64,000 bases of DNA from Pacificoceanicola onchidii (GTDB lineage Bacteria > Pseudomonadota > Alphaproteobacteria > Rhodobacterales > Rhodobacteraceae), in the NCBI RefSeq assembly GCF_004804335.1, contig NZ_SRXY01000009.1, forward strand, positions 154,201-218,200, written 5' to 3'. Position 1 is the first letter of the stretch, and every line of letters begins with the position of its first letter. The position numbers and the translations under genes are program-made. The notes under the pieces are model-generated. The model worked only from the letters and a program-made list of their open reading frames with translations, did not search any database and was not told the DNA's origin. This document shows, piece by piece, positions 8,949 to 17,847 of this stretch.

Positions 8949-9839
8949 TCAGCGCGGCCAGTATTCCGCGATCAGGCTGAGCAGGAACTCCCCGGTGTAG
9001 GCCGGGAAAGCCGCCTTCATCTGGGCCACGGCATCGTCCGGCGTTTCCGCCGAGGCGATCACATCGTCCATCACCCGGATATAGGCGATGGCGGTGTCGA
9101 GATCCCCGCGCGTGGTCGGCAGACCATGCCCCACCAGAAGCGTTTCAAAGGCCGGATCGCTGCGCAGCCCTTCGAGCGTCGAAATCCAGTTCGAACGGTC
9201 CACGCCCGGTGCGAAATAGACGCCGTTGTAGACAAGGTCCTGAACCACCGCGACTTTCTGTTCCGGCAGAACCGCGACAAGCATGTGCGGCGCTTCCACG
9301 TCCTTGTAGTGGCGCAGCTCAACAGGCACGCCCGCCATGGTCATCGTGCCAGCCGCAACATCACCGCCGCTCAGCACATTTGTCGGCTCCGGCCAGTTGC
9401 CGCCCGTGGCCTCGGCCCGCATGCCGTCGCGCACCTCTGGCAGGGTCGAGAATTCGACACCCTCGATGAACGACGCCCCGCCCCAGTGATCGGGATGTTC
9501 GTGGCTCAAAAGCGCCAGACCCACGGGCTTGCCCGTGGCTTGGATCAGCGCGCCCACCTCCTGCGCCGTCGGCGGCAGCATCGTGGCATCCACCAGCAGG
9601 AGCTGATCGTCGAATTCGATGATATGGCTGGTGACATTCACCGCCTGGGCCGGTGAAACATAGGTGTGAAAGCGCAGGCCGCCCTGCGCAAAGCTGTGAA
9701 CCGTGCCGCCGGGCATCTCGCCCTGGGCCAAGGCCGCGCTCGGCGCGAGGCCGCCGCGCAGAAGGGCAATAGCGCCCGCAGTCAGGGTTGCGCCCTTAAG
9801 CAGCGCGCGCCGCGAAATCGTGTTTCCAAGATCAGTCAT
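8949..9839 (-). CDS. Tat-exported MBL-fold metallohydrolase
   Basis: 296 residues. The N-terminus has a twin-arginine signal (TISRRALLKGATLTAGAIAL) ending near ALAQG, so the protein is exported folded. The zinc motif LLSHEHPDHWGG (HxHxDH) and the later HYKD and GHGLPTTRGD give an MBL fold. It is divergently transcribed from a LysR gene 118 bases away, which probably controls it. Some periplasmic MBL proteins of this kind belong to quinoprotein or organophosphate systems, but no partner here identifies the substrate. Confidence 0.87.
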   Translation of the reverse strand: MTDLGNTISRRALLKGATLTAGAIALLRGGLAPSAALAQGEMPGGTVHSFAQGGLRFHTYVSPAQAVNVTSHIIEFDDQLLLVDATMLPPTAQEVGALIQATGKPVGLALLSHEHPDHWGGASFIEGVEFSTLPEVRDGMRAEATGGNWPEPTNVLSGGDVAAGTMTMAGVPVELRHYKDVEAPHMLVAVLPEQKVAVVQDLVYNGVYFAPGVDRSNWISTLEGLRSDPAFETLLVGHGLPTTRGDLDTAIAYIRVMDDVIASAETPDDAVAQMKAAFPAYTGEFLLSLIAEYWPR

Positions 9840-9957
9840 GTTCCGTTTCCCTGTTCCATGAATACGCCGTGTTTTGCGTGTGGCAGGGAATGTAGACAGT
9901 CGCCCCCTTTTCGATTAGGCAAAGATGATCGCAAACTGCTATCCAAATTTTCGAAAG

Positions 9958-10860
9958 ATGATTGACGATTTCAGAGGTCTTGCCGTCTTCGTGGCGGTCA
10001 CCGAAGCCGGCAGCTTCAGCGCGGCGGGGCGGCGGTTGAACCTGTCGACCTCCGTGGTCAGCCACCATGTCTCAAAGCTCGAAAGCAAGCTTGGCGTCAG
10101 CCTGTTTTTCCGCTCCACCCGCGCGCTGACCCTGACCAGCGAAGGCCACAAGATCCTCGATGCGGCCAAACGCATGGTGGCCGCCGGAACCGAAGCTTTT
10201 GACGCCCTGTCCGGCGAGCTGGACCAGCCGGTGGGCACGCTGCGCATCACGATCCCGGCCTTCGGGCAGTGCACCTCGATGCACCGCGCGATCTGGGATT
10301 TCGCGCTGGAGCATCCGCTGGTGTCGATGACCGTGAACAGCCTTGATCGGCAGGTTGATCTGGTGAGCGAAGGCTATGATCTGGCCATCCGTTTGGGCAA
10401 ACTGGCGGACAGCACATTGAAATCAAAGCGGATTGGCCGGTTCCGCCGGGTCATGGTCGCCTCCCCCGGCTATCTGGCAGAGCGTGCACCCATCGAGACC
10501 ATCGAGAATCTCGCGCAATGCGATTTCGTCGCGTTTTCGATGATCAAGAGCGCCATTACCATGGTCCGCAACGGCGAGACCGCGACGTTTGAACCAGAGC
10601 GTCACCGGCTCGAAGTCGATTCCATCGCCGCCGCGATTGCCGCCGTGAAAGCCGGGCTGGGCTGTCAGCATCTGCCGGAATCCGAAATTCTGGCGGATCT
10701 GGCGGAGGGCAGCCTTGTGGAGGTGCTGCCTGCGTGGAAACTGCCGGACCTTGGCATCTACGCAGTCTGGCCGGACAGCGGCCCGCAAAAGCAGCTCACC
10801 CGCCGTCTGCTCGATTACCTGACCGAGGCCGCAAAAGGCGAGGCCGACGGCCCCGCCTGA
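9958..10860 (+). CDS. LysR-family transcriptional regulator
   Basis: 300 residues from the ATG at 9958; an in-frame ATG at 9925 would add 11 residues before the usual family start (MIDDFRGLAVFVAV). The winged helix-turn-helix spans about 1-60 (SFSAAGRRLNLSTSVVSHHV), followed by the periplasmic-binding-protein-like effector domain (GTLRITIPAFGQ to the end). It is divergent from the Tat-type MBL gene and is the obvious candidate regulator of it. It converges on the TAXI transporter operon. The inducer is unknown. Confidence 0.92.
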   Translation: MIDDFRGLAVFVAVTEAGSFSAAGRRLNLSTSVVSHHVSKLESKLGVSLFFRSTRALTLTSEGHKILDAAKRMVAAGTEAFDALSGELDQPVGTLRITIPAFGQCTSMHRAIWDFALEHPLVSMTVNSLDRQVDLVSEGYDLAIRLGKLADSTLKSKRIGRFRRVMVASPGYLAERAPIETIENLAQCDFVAFSMIKSAITMVRNGETATFEPERHRLEVDSIAAAIAAVKAGLGCQHLPESEILADLAEGSLVEVLPAWKLPDLGIYAVWPDSGPQKQLTRRLLDYLTEAAKGEADGPA

Positions 10861-10874
10861 ATGCCTGCACGCGC

Positions 10875-11852
10875 TTACTGCAGCACGCCCACTTCCTTGT
10901 AATAGCGCGCCGCACCGGGGTGCAGTTCCATCAACCCGCGCTTGGAAGCCGCAAATTCAAGGCTCAGCGCCTTCGCCCATGGCGCGTCCGAGGTCACTTG
11001 GTCAATGTTGTCCCAGAAGGTCTTGGTGATCCGGTAAACCGTGTCCTCATCGAGATCATTGCGCACCCCGATACCCACCGCCGTGTCAAAAGAGATCACC
11101 GGGGTTTCGTTCTTCTGACCGTCGTAAAGCCCGGTGCCGATTTCATTGCGGTAGCGCCATTTGCCAAGGAACTTTTCAACCACCTCACCCTGATCGCTTT
11201 CCGGCCCGAGGAAGCGGATGTCCTCGGTTTCGGTGAACTGGATGAAGTTGCCACAAGGATCGAGACAGCCATTCACGTAGACGTCGATCTTGCCATCCAT
11301 GAAGGCCTGAAAGCCAGTCTGCCAGTTGGCTTTGATCGCGTCGTAGTCTTCGCCCACGACCAGCCCGGTGGTCGCTTCAACCCAACCGCGCGCCGCGTTA
11401 TAGGCGCCGCCGCCCTGCGGGCCCAGAAAGACCGTGGCCCCTTCGATGTCATCGAGCAGTTCGATGTCGCTGTCTGCCCGCACCACGAAGTGATAGGCGC
11501 CATAGGGGAACCACATCAGCAACGACAGGTTCTTCGACAGCTCCGGCGCGTCGGCCTGCTTGGCATACATGGCCTTGCCGCCCGCCATCAGGTTGTAGAC
11601 AACCGGGCTGGTCATCGACATGTCGAGATTGCCGCGCGCCACCTCCATCATGTGCAGCGTCGCCGCGCCGCCCCCGGACACCTCGATCGAGACGTCCTCG
11701 AGGTTGTCGCTCACCACGTTGGCAAAGGTGGCCATGGTCACCGCCTGCCCCAGGCTTGGGGCAATGGTGGCCATCTTGAGGGTCACGTCCTCGGCCTGTG
11801 CGGCCGTGGTCAGGGCAAGCCCCGTTGTCAGTGCTGCAAGTGTTCTACGCAT
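10875..11852 (-). CDS. TAXI-family TRAP transporter solute-binding protein
   Basis: 325 residues from the ATG at 11852, preceded by GGGAGGAACGCT. A cleavable signal peptide (MRRTLAALTTGLALTTAAQA) sends it to the periplasm. The mature protein shows the TAXI pattern: an early GGGAATLHMMEVARGNLDM and the central VFLGPQGGGAYNAARG. It would capture an organic anion and hand it to the fused TRAP membrane subunit encoded 13 bases upstream. The operon continues with an SdsA-like hydrolase and a sulfatase, suggesting a sulfated or similar anionic substrate; this is inference. Confidence 0.93.
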   Translation of the reverse strand: MRRTLAALTTGLALTTAAQAEDVTLKMATIAPSLGQAVTMATFANVVSDNLEDVSIEVSGGGAATLHMMEVARGNLDMSMTSPVVYNLMAGGKAMYAKQADAPELSKNLSLLMWFPYGAYHFVVRADSDIELLDDIEGATVFLGPQGGGAYNAARGWVEATTGLVVGEDYDAIKANWQTGFQAFMDGKIDVYVNGCLDPCGNFIQFTETEDIRFLGPESDQGEVVEKFLGKWRYRNEIGTGLYDGQKNETPVISFDTAVGIGVRNDLDEDTVYRITKTFWDNIDQVTSDAPWAKALSLEFAASKRGLMELHPGAARYYKEVGVLQ

Positions 11853-11865
11853 AGCGTTCCTCCCG

Positions 11866-13962
11866 TTATTTATCTGCGTTTGTCTGTGACGTGATGTCGA
11901 TCGGCGATGGCTCCCCTCCCAGGAACCGATGCGCCACGATAAGGCCGAGGCCCGCCAGCACCGCCGGCCCGGCAATGATCATGGCCGGAAACAGCACCAG
12001 GATCCCGGCACCCGTTCGAAGCAGGCGTTCGATGAGGCTGAGTTTGTTCCTTTCGAACCCGGTCAGCGCTGACGTGAGCAGCCACATGGCCAGCGTAAAG
12101 GCAAAGACGATCCAGCCCAGATCCAGCCAGCCCACGGTGGCCAGATCAATCATCGCATTCGAGTTCGGCAGCTCGCTTCCGAACCAGACAAACAGGGTCT
12201 GAAGCTGGTAGAGCACCGCCGGGTGATAGACGAAGACAAAGGGGATCAGGAAGCCCGCGAGCGCCAGCCGCGCCGCCTGAAACCCGGTGAGCACCGGATC
12301 GGCCTTGGCAATGGGCGCTGCAGCAAAAGCCGCCAGCGCCACCGGCGGCGTCACCGTCGAAATCACCGCGAAGAAGACCACAAACAGGTGCAGCGTCAGC
12401 GGCGGGATGCCAACCGCGTCAATGCCGGAGCTGAGCGCGATCACGATGATGAAATAAGTCGCGCCCGGCGGCAGCCCCATGCCCAGCACAATGGCCCCAA
12501 GCGCCACCACGATCAGCGTCGAGAACAGCGGCCCGTTGGCCAGTTGCGCCAGCAAGAGCGAAAGCCGCCCGCTGAAGCCCGAAACCTGGATCAATCCCAC
12601 GATCAGCCCGATGGCGGCCACGATGATGATGATCGCCGCCGACATCCGCCCGGCGCTGACAAAGGCGCTGTAAACGCCGGGCCAGTTGCGAAAGCCCCGA
12701 AACAGGACAAGCGCGCTGATCAGGGCGACAACAAAACCGTAAAAACCCGCCTTCTGCACCGAGGGCTGCGCAAAGAGGAAGTAGCTCAGCACACCCAGCG
12801 GCAGGATGAAGACAAGGCATTGCATCAGCTCGCTTGAGGTCAGGTTCGGTCTTTCTTCGGCGGGCAGCGGGCCAACCCCCTGCCGCCGCGCCTCGAAATA
12901 CACGGTCAGGAAGGTGCCGAGGTAGAAGAAGATCGCCGGGACAATCGCCGCCACGATGATGTAGCGGTATTCGAGTCCGATCTGGCCCGCGACGAAGAAG
13001 GCCACCACCCCCATGACCGGCGGCATGACCTGCCCGCCGGTGGAGGCCGCCGCCTCGACTGCCGCCGCAAAGGCCGGCTTGAAACCGGATTTCTTGATCA
13101 CCGGGATTGTCATCACGCCGGTGGAGACAACGTTGGAAATCGCCGCGCCGCTGAGTGTGCCGAACAGCGCCGAACTGGCCACCGCAGCATGGGCCGCCCC
13201 GCCGGTAAAGCGCCCGGTCAGGCGGTTGGCGATTTTCATCAAAAGCCCCCCGGCCCCGCTGGCCATCAGCACCGCGCCGAAGACGATGAACACAAGCACA
13301 TTGCCGGACACCACCTGCAGCGGCTGGCCGAACATGCCCCCTGTCTGCGACCAGAAGTTCAGCACCATGCTGCGCATGCTTTGGGAGAACGTGGATTCGG
13401 ATCCGGCCAGAATGCCGGTCCAGTCCGGCAAAGCCCCGCGCACAAAGAAATACAGCACCCAGAACAGGCAGAAGCCAACGATGAAAGTGCCGAACATGCG
13501 CCACGTCAGGTACAGCACCAGCGCCGTGGCAAGCGGGAACAGGATGAAATCAACCGGGTTGGCAGAGGGCAGCGCCCCGCCGTCAATGGCAAACAGCCCG
13601 ATGATCCAGAGCATCAGAACCCCGGCCGACAGCGCCGCGCCTCCCCATTTGAGCCAATCGGGCGTGCGCGTCTCACCCAGAAACGAAATCACGAAGGAGA
13701 ACACCAACGGCAACCCAAGGATCAGGCCCGTGGGCAGCAGGAAACTCTGCTCAAAGCTGCGAAACCCCGCGCCGAGCCAGTGTTCGCGAAACAGCATGCG
13801 TTTCTCGCGGCGCGACAGCTCGTCGAAATCCGCCGTGGTGATCTCGATCAACCAGCGCACAAACTCGGTCAGCGGCCCGGAGGCGGCGTAGATCAGGATG
13901 ATCAGCGTGAAGACAAAGGCGAGCAGATCGCCAACCTTGCGGCTTGTCGGTGTCTCGATCAT
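11866..13962 (-). CDS. Fused TRAP transporter permease (DctQM type, TAXI system)
   Basis: 698 residues with many hydrophobic segments. The N-terminal part (helices near 14-35 and 76-100) corresponds to the small subunit. The C-terminal part is the large DctM domain with family signatures such as SGAAISNVVSTGVMTIPVIKK, STGGQVMPPVMG and GMGLPPGATYF. Such proteins drive sodium-dependent uptake of organic acids. Its ATG overlaps the stop codon of the SdsA-like gene (ATGA), indicating translational coupling. The longer frame to 14121 lies inside that gene and is not used. Confidence 0.94.
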   Translation of the reverse strand: MIETPTSRKVGDLLAFVFTLIILIYAASGPLTEFVRWLIEITTADFDELSRREKRMLFREHWLGAGFRSFEQSFLLPTGLILGLPLVFSFVISFLGETRTPDWLKWGGAALSAGVLMLWIIGLFAIDGGALPSANPVDFILFPLATALVLYLTWRMFGTFIVGFCLFWVLYFFVRGALPDWTGILAGSESTFSQSMRSMVLNFWSQTGGMFGQPLQVVSGNVLVFIVFGAVLMASGAGGLLMKIANRLTGRFTGGAAHAAVASSALFGTLSGAAISNVVSTGVMTIPVIKKSGFKPAFAAAVEAAASTGGQVMPPVMGVVAFFVAGQIGLEYRYIIVAAIVPAIFFYLGTFLTVYFEARRQGVGPLPAEERPNLTSSELMQCLVFILPLGVLSYFLFAQPSVQKAGFYGFVVALISALVLFRGFRNWPGVYSAFVSAGRMSAAIIIIVAAIGLIVGLIQVSGFSGRLSLLLAQLANGPLFSTLIVVALGAIVLGMGLPPGATYFIIVIALSSGIDAVGIPPLTLHLFVVFFAVISTVTPPVALAAFAAAPIAKADPVLTGFQAARLALAGFLIPFVFVYHPAVLYQLQTLFVWFGSELPNSNAMIDLATVGWLDLGWIVFAFTLAMWLLTSALTGFERNKLSLIERLLRTGAGILVLFPAMIIAGPAVLAGLGLIVAHRFLGGEPSPIDITSQTNADK

Positions 13963-15221
13963 GCGCCCGCGCCCTCTCGCAGTTTCTTCGCTTCCCACAG
14001 GTAGGTATTGCGCGCGGTGGCGTTGATCTCGGTTTCCGCAAGCGCCTCCATCGTCTCCGCCTTCAACGCCTCGGCAGATGCGCCAAGCGCAAGAAGGTGA
14101 TCGCACAGCTCCAGCCGCCATTGCAGATCCGGGGTGGCCTGCGCCTGTGCCTCAAGCGCCTCAACACCGCCAGCCAGCTCAGCCATGTGCCGCGCCCGCG
14201 CCGCCGAGGACAGCGTGCCCAGATGGGTCGGGTTGCCATCGTACCACCCCAGCGTGCCCGTCGCAAAAGCACGGGCCGACCAGGACGCCTTGCCATAGAA
14301 CTCGCCCAGCCAGGGCTTGTCCGCCAGATGCGGCGGCAGGGAGATGCTGGCGGCGATGTCGTCCTGAGACAGCCCCGCGTCCATGCCTTCCGCCGTATGG
14401 CGCATCACGTGCAAGATCGCCTCGCGCGTGGTCAGCAGCACCTCGCGCACCCGGTCCGCGCCAAAGACCGGTTGGGTGTGCCCCGGCGCCAGCACCTCGG
14501 CCCCAAGCTCCGCCAGCATGGCAAGGCTTTCGGCCCATTTCGCAAAATCCCGGTAAGGCGTGCCGCGAATGGCATAAAGGTTAGGAAAGGCATGATACCA
14601 GTTGTCACCGGGAAACAGGATCTTCTGCTCCGGCAGCCAGACCGCCATGTGATCCGCCGTCTCTCCCGGCGCGTGGATCAGCCGCGCCAAAGTCCCATCA
14701 AGGTCAATATCCCTGTCCTCGGCGAATAGCTCCGTCGGCGGGATATGCCCCGCGCCCATACCTTCCATCGGGCGATTGCCCGGCCCGCAGCCAAGCGAAA
14801 TCCGCTCTTCGGGTGTCAGCCCGATGCCAAACTGCGCCATGGTCCGCCGCCCCAAAGCCTTGTTCGGCGCAATCCGCGTCTCGTCCTGCCCCACCAGATC
14901 GGACTCGAACCCGGCGCTCGCCAGAATGGGCACCGTTTGCCCCTCGCTGAACACGCTCGCGCCGGAGATGTGATCGCGGTGGCTGTGTGTGTAGATGATC
15001 CGCCCAACGGGCTTGTCCGTCTTCTCCCGGAAGGCCGCCAGAACATGCGCCGCCGCGCTGGTGCTTTCGGAGGTGTCAACGATGGTAACCGTCTCGCGGC
15101 CTTCGATCATATGCTGGGTCGAGGCGGCATAACCCACGGCGGTCCAGACACCGGGCGCAAGGTCGACCACCTGTTTTCTGAACTGGGTCTCATTGTGAAC
15201 GACAAGACTGTTATTTGGCAT
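13959..15221 (-). CDS. SdsA/alkylsulfatase-like MBL-fold hydrolase
   Basis: 420 residues. The zinc motif THSHRDHISGAS, the conserved HAPGETADHMAVWLPEQK, FPGDNWYHAFPN, and the helical dimerisation-type region near ASISLPPHLADKPWLGEFYG are characteristic of the SdsA1/BDS1 alkylsulfatase family. It is shorter than full SdsA1 because it lacks the C-terminal SCP2-like substrate-binding domain. No signal peptide is present, so it should act in the cytosol. It sits between a sulfatase (3-base gap) and a TRAP permease (4-base overlap). The family assignment is firm; sulfate ester hydrolysis as the actual activity is likely but unproven. Confidence 0.88.
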   Translation of the reverse strand: MPNNSLVVHNETQFRKQVVDLAPGVWTAVGYAASTQHMIEGRETVTIVDTSESTSAAAHVLAAFREKTDKPVGRIIYTHSHRDHISGASVFSEGQTVPILASAGFESDLVGQDETRIAPNKALGRRTMAQFGIGLTPEERISLGCGPGNRPMEGMGAGHIPPTELFAEDRDIDLDGTLARLIHAPGETADHMAVWLPEQKILFPGDNWYHAFPNLYAIRGTPYRDFAKWAESLAMLAELGAEVLAPGHTQPVFGADRVREVLLTTREAILHVMRHTAEGMDAGLSQDDIAASISLPPHLADKPWLGEFYGKASWSARAFATGTLGWYDGNPTHLGTLSSAARARHMAELAGGVEALEAQAQATPDLQWRLELCDHLLALGASAEALKAETMEALAETEINATARNTYLWEAKKLREGAGA

Positions 15222-15224
15222 AAG

Positions 15225-16868
15225 TCATTCCTTCACATAGATTTTTCCTGCCGGTCCGCGATAGACCACGGTCAATTCCTCGGGCACCTCGTCCCCCTCT
15301 ATGAGGAAAGGCAAAATACCGCGTCGGCTGGATTTTCCGCGCATGCCCCGAATGTCGTCATCGGACCGTGTCACCCGCTGCGCACAGCGCCGGCCCCAAT
15401 CGGCGAGCAGCCCGTAAAGCCGTGTGATCTCGGCCTCATGGCCCGGCTCCTTCGCCAGATCGTGGAACTCGTTCGGATCGTTTTGCAGATCAAACAGCAT
15501 GGGGCGGAACCCGCCTTCGGCGTGCATCAGCTTGAACCGCCCGTCAAACACCATGAAAAGCCGACAATCCATCGGGTCGAGCCCCAATTTCACCGCCTGC
15601 GGCGTCGGTGAGTAGTCAAATTCAGACACCGCGAAATCGCGCCACTCCGGCGTCTCGCCGCGCAGCCAGGGCATCAGCGAGCGCCCCTCAAGGATATGCG
15701 GCACCGCCTTGCCACCCGCGAACTCAAGGAACGTCGGCGCAAGATCAATCGATTCCACCAGCGCCTCGCAAACGCTGCCCCGGCTGGCATCCGCCTCCGG
15801 GCGCGGATCATAGACAATCATCGGAATCCGCACGGACGGGTCATGAAACAGATCTTTCTCCCCCATCCAGTGATCCCCGAGGTAATCCCCATGATCAGAG
15901 GTCAGCACGATCATCGTGTCCTCCAGCCGCCCGGAGCGTTCCAGATAGTCCAGCAACACGCCCAACTGATCGTCGCATTGCTTGATCAGCCCCATGTAGG
16001 CCGGGATCACCTTGTGCCGCACGTCTTCGCGCTGAAAGGCAAGGCCGATCTTGTTGGCCATATAGGCCTCGTAAACCGGATGCGCGTCCTGCCGTTCACA
16101 ATCTGCGCGCAGCGGCGCCGGGACATGGTTGGCCCCGTACATGTCGTGATAGGGGCTTGGGACGATATAGGGCCAATGCGGTTTGATATAGCTGACATGG
16201 GTGCACCACGGCCCCTCTGCCTGTTCGATGAAATCAATCGTGCGCTGGGTCAGCCACGGCGTTTCGCTGTCCTCTTCGCGAATGTTGGCAGGTTTGTCGG
16301 CGTTCTTGAACATCCAGCCAGAGGCGATGTCCCCGTCTTCGTCCACCCCGGCATTGGCATGGGTCGCCCAGGGGTTTTCCGAGGGATACCCCTTTGATTT
16401 CAGGTATTCATTATAGGGCGAGCGGCGTTCGTCATAAAACCCGTCAGGCCCCTGCCCCCACAGCCCGTCATCGCGAATCCAGACGTCAAACCCGCATTCC
16501 GCCTGCCGCGCGCCAATCTCGCTGTCGGGGCTGAGACCCAGCCGGGCCAGCCCTTCGGCATCGGCTTTCATATGCGTCTTGCCAATCAGCCAGCAATCCA
16601 TCCCGGCCCGGCGCAGGTGATCGCCCATGGTCATCTCGCCCACGCGCAACGGAAAGCCGTTCCACGCCGCACCATGCGACGAGACATAGCGCCCGGTGTA
16701 AAAACTCATCCGGCTCGCCCCGCAGATCGGCGATTGCACATATGTATTGGAAAAGCGCACGCCCATCTTGGCAACACGATCGAAATTCGGCGTGTGCAGA
16801 TGCGGATGTCCCGCGCAGCTGAGGTAATCAAACCGCAGCTGATCATACATGATGAACAGAATGTTCAT
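15225..16868 (-). CDS. Type I sulfatase-superfamily hydrolase (formylglycine type)
   Basis: 547 residues beginning directly with the sulfatase N-terminal strand (MNILFIMYDQLRFDYL), so it is cytosolic. The modification motif CGASR in SPICGASRMSFYTGRY fits the C-x-(P/A)-S-R rule for formylglycine conversion. Metal ligands appear in YDQLRFD and LTSDHGDYLGDH. The alkaline-phosphatase-like fold also includes phosphonate monoester hydrolases and choline sulfatases, so the ester type is not certain. It heads the leftward operon with the SdsA-like hydrolase and the TRAP transporter and is divergent from the IclR gene. A formylglycine-generating enzyme is not visible in the window. Confidence 0.9.
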   Translation of the reverse strand: MNILFIMYDQLRFDYLSCAGHPHLHTPNFDRVAKMGVRFSNTYVQSPICGASRMSFYTGRYVSSHGAAWNGFPLRVGEMTMGDHLRRAGMDCWLIGKTHMKADAEGLARLGLSPDSEIGARQAECGFDVWIRDDGLWGQGPDGFYDERRSPYNEYLKSKGYPSENPWATHANAGVDEDGDIASGWMFKNADKPANIREEDSETPWLTQRTIDFIEQAEGPWCTHVSYIKPHWPYIVPSPYHDMYGANHVPAPLRADCERQDAHPVYEAYMANKIGLAFQREDVRHKVIPAYMGLIKQCDDQLGVLLDYLERSGRLEDTMIVLTSDHGDYLGDHWMGEKDLFHDPSVRIPMIVYDPRPEADASRGSVCEALVESIDLAPTFLEFAGGKAVPHILEGRSLMPWLRGETPEWRDFAVSEFDYSPTPQAVKLGLDPMDCRLFMVFDGRFKLMHAEGGFRPMLFDLQNDPNEFHDLAKEPGHEAEITRLYGLLADWGRRCAQRVTRSDDDIRGMRGKSSRRGILPFLIEGDEVPEELTVVYRGPAGKIYVKE

Positions 16869-16956
16869 CGCAGTCCTCCCTAAGTGCGGCCACGGTTATT
16901 CTGGGCCGTCGTTGGATCTCACTATTGCCGAAAAAACCGGCGTGTCCTAATGTGCA

Positions 16957-16971
16957 GTCCACCAGGTGGAC
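16957..16971. promoter_or_regulatory. 15-bp palindrome at the IclR start, candidate operator
   Basis: GTCCACC-A-GGTGGAC is a perfect 7-1-7 inverted repeat covering the Shine-Dalgarno of the IclR gene, in the 105-base divergent region between the sulfatase operon and the regulator. IclR-family proteins often bind palindromes of this size. It could serve for autoregulation or as an RNA hairpin masking the ribosome site. Confidence 0.45.
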
Positions 16972-16973
16972 CG

Positions 16974-17813
16974 ATGCAAGACACGCCCAACCCCAGCTCG
17001 ACCAAGACCATCCGCGCGCTCGATCGCGGCCTGCTGCTTGTCGAAACCCTGTCGCAACGCGGGCAGATGACGCTGGCCGAATTGCGCAGGTCCACCGGCC
17101 TCAGCAATCCAACCTTGCTGCGCATTTTGCTCACCTTGCAGGAGCGCGGCTGGGTCCGGCGCAACATCGCCGAAGGCCGCTATGAGCTGGCCCATTCGCT
17201 GGGCAATCTGCTCGGGGAGACCGCGCGCGCCCACCCTCTGGCCGAAATCGCTGCGCCGTACCTGCTGGAGTTGAAAAGCCGGCAGGCGGGATGGCCTTCG
17301 GACCTGTGCACCATGCTCGGCGCGGGACGGATCGAGATCATTGAAAGCACGCGCATTCGCGGCCCGCTCGCCATGACCCGCACCGCGCTCGGCATCCGCC
17401 CGTCCATGGTGCTCTCCGCCCACGGCCGCGCAATCCTGTCCTTTTCAAGCAAGGAACAACGTCAAATTCACCTCGATGGCATGAAAAAAGCCGCCAACAA
17501 GGAAGATCAGCGCTGGATCGAATCCGGCAAGCTCGACGCCGTAATCGCGCAAACCCGCGCGCAAGGGTTTGGCCTGCGCGAGCCGAACTACTGGCAGCCG
17601 CCCTTTGATCCCGGACCGGAACACGCCGCCATGGCGGTGCCGGTGCTGTCGAAAACCGGCGTGCACGGCTCGATCAGCCTGATCTGGATGGCCGATGAGA
17701 TGAGCCTCGACGAGGTTCTTGCGCTCGGATCCCTTCAGGACCTGCAAAAGTCCTCGGCCCGCATTGGCGTCGCTCTCGACCGCGCGGGCATCGCCGCGCC
17801 GCGCGTCGCCTAG
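16974..17813 (+). CDS. IclR-family transcriptional regulator
   Basis: 279 residues from the ATG at 16974, which has AGGTGG 4 bases upstream; the frame to 16884 would enter the divergent promoter region. The N-terminal winged helix (about 10-70, MTLAELRRSTGLSNPTLLRI) is followed by the GAF-like IclR effector domain (GARAHPLAEIAAPYL-like region to FGLREPNYWQPPFDPG). It faces the sulfatase/MBL/TRAP operon and probably controls it in response to a metabolite of the imported compound. Confidence 0.93.
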   Translation: MQDTPNPSSTKTIRALDRGLLLVETLSQRGQMTLAELRRSTGLSNPTLLRILLTLQERGWVRRNIAEGRYELAHSLGNLLGETARAHPLAEIAAPYLLELKSRQAGWPSDLCTMLGAGRIEIIESTRIRGPLAMTRTALGIRPSMVLSAHGRAILSFSSKEQRQIHLDGMKKAANKEDQRWIESGKLDAVIAQTRAQGFGLREPNYWQPPFDPGPEHAAMAVPVLSKTGVHGSISLIWMADEMSLDEVLALGSLQDLQKSSARIGVALDRAGIAAPRVA

Positions 17814-17847
17814 TCTGATCTGGGCCCATAGGGATTGCGCCCGCCCC

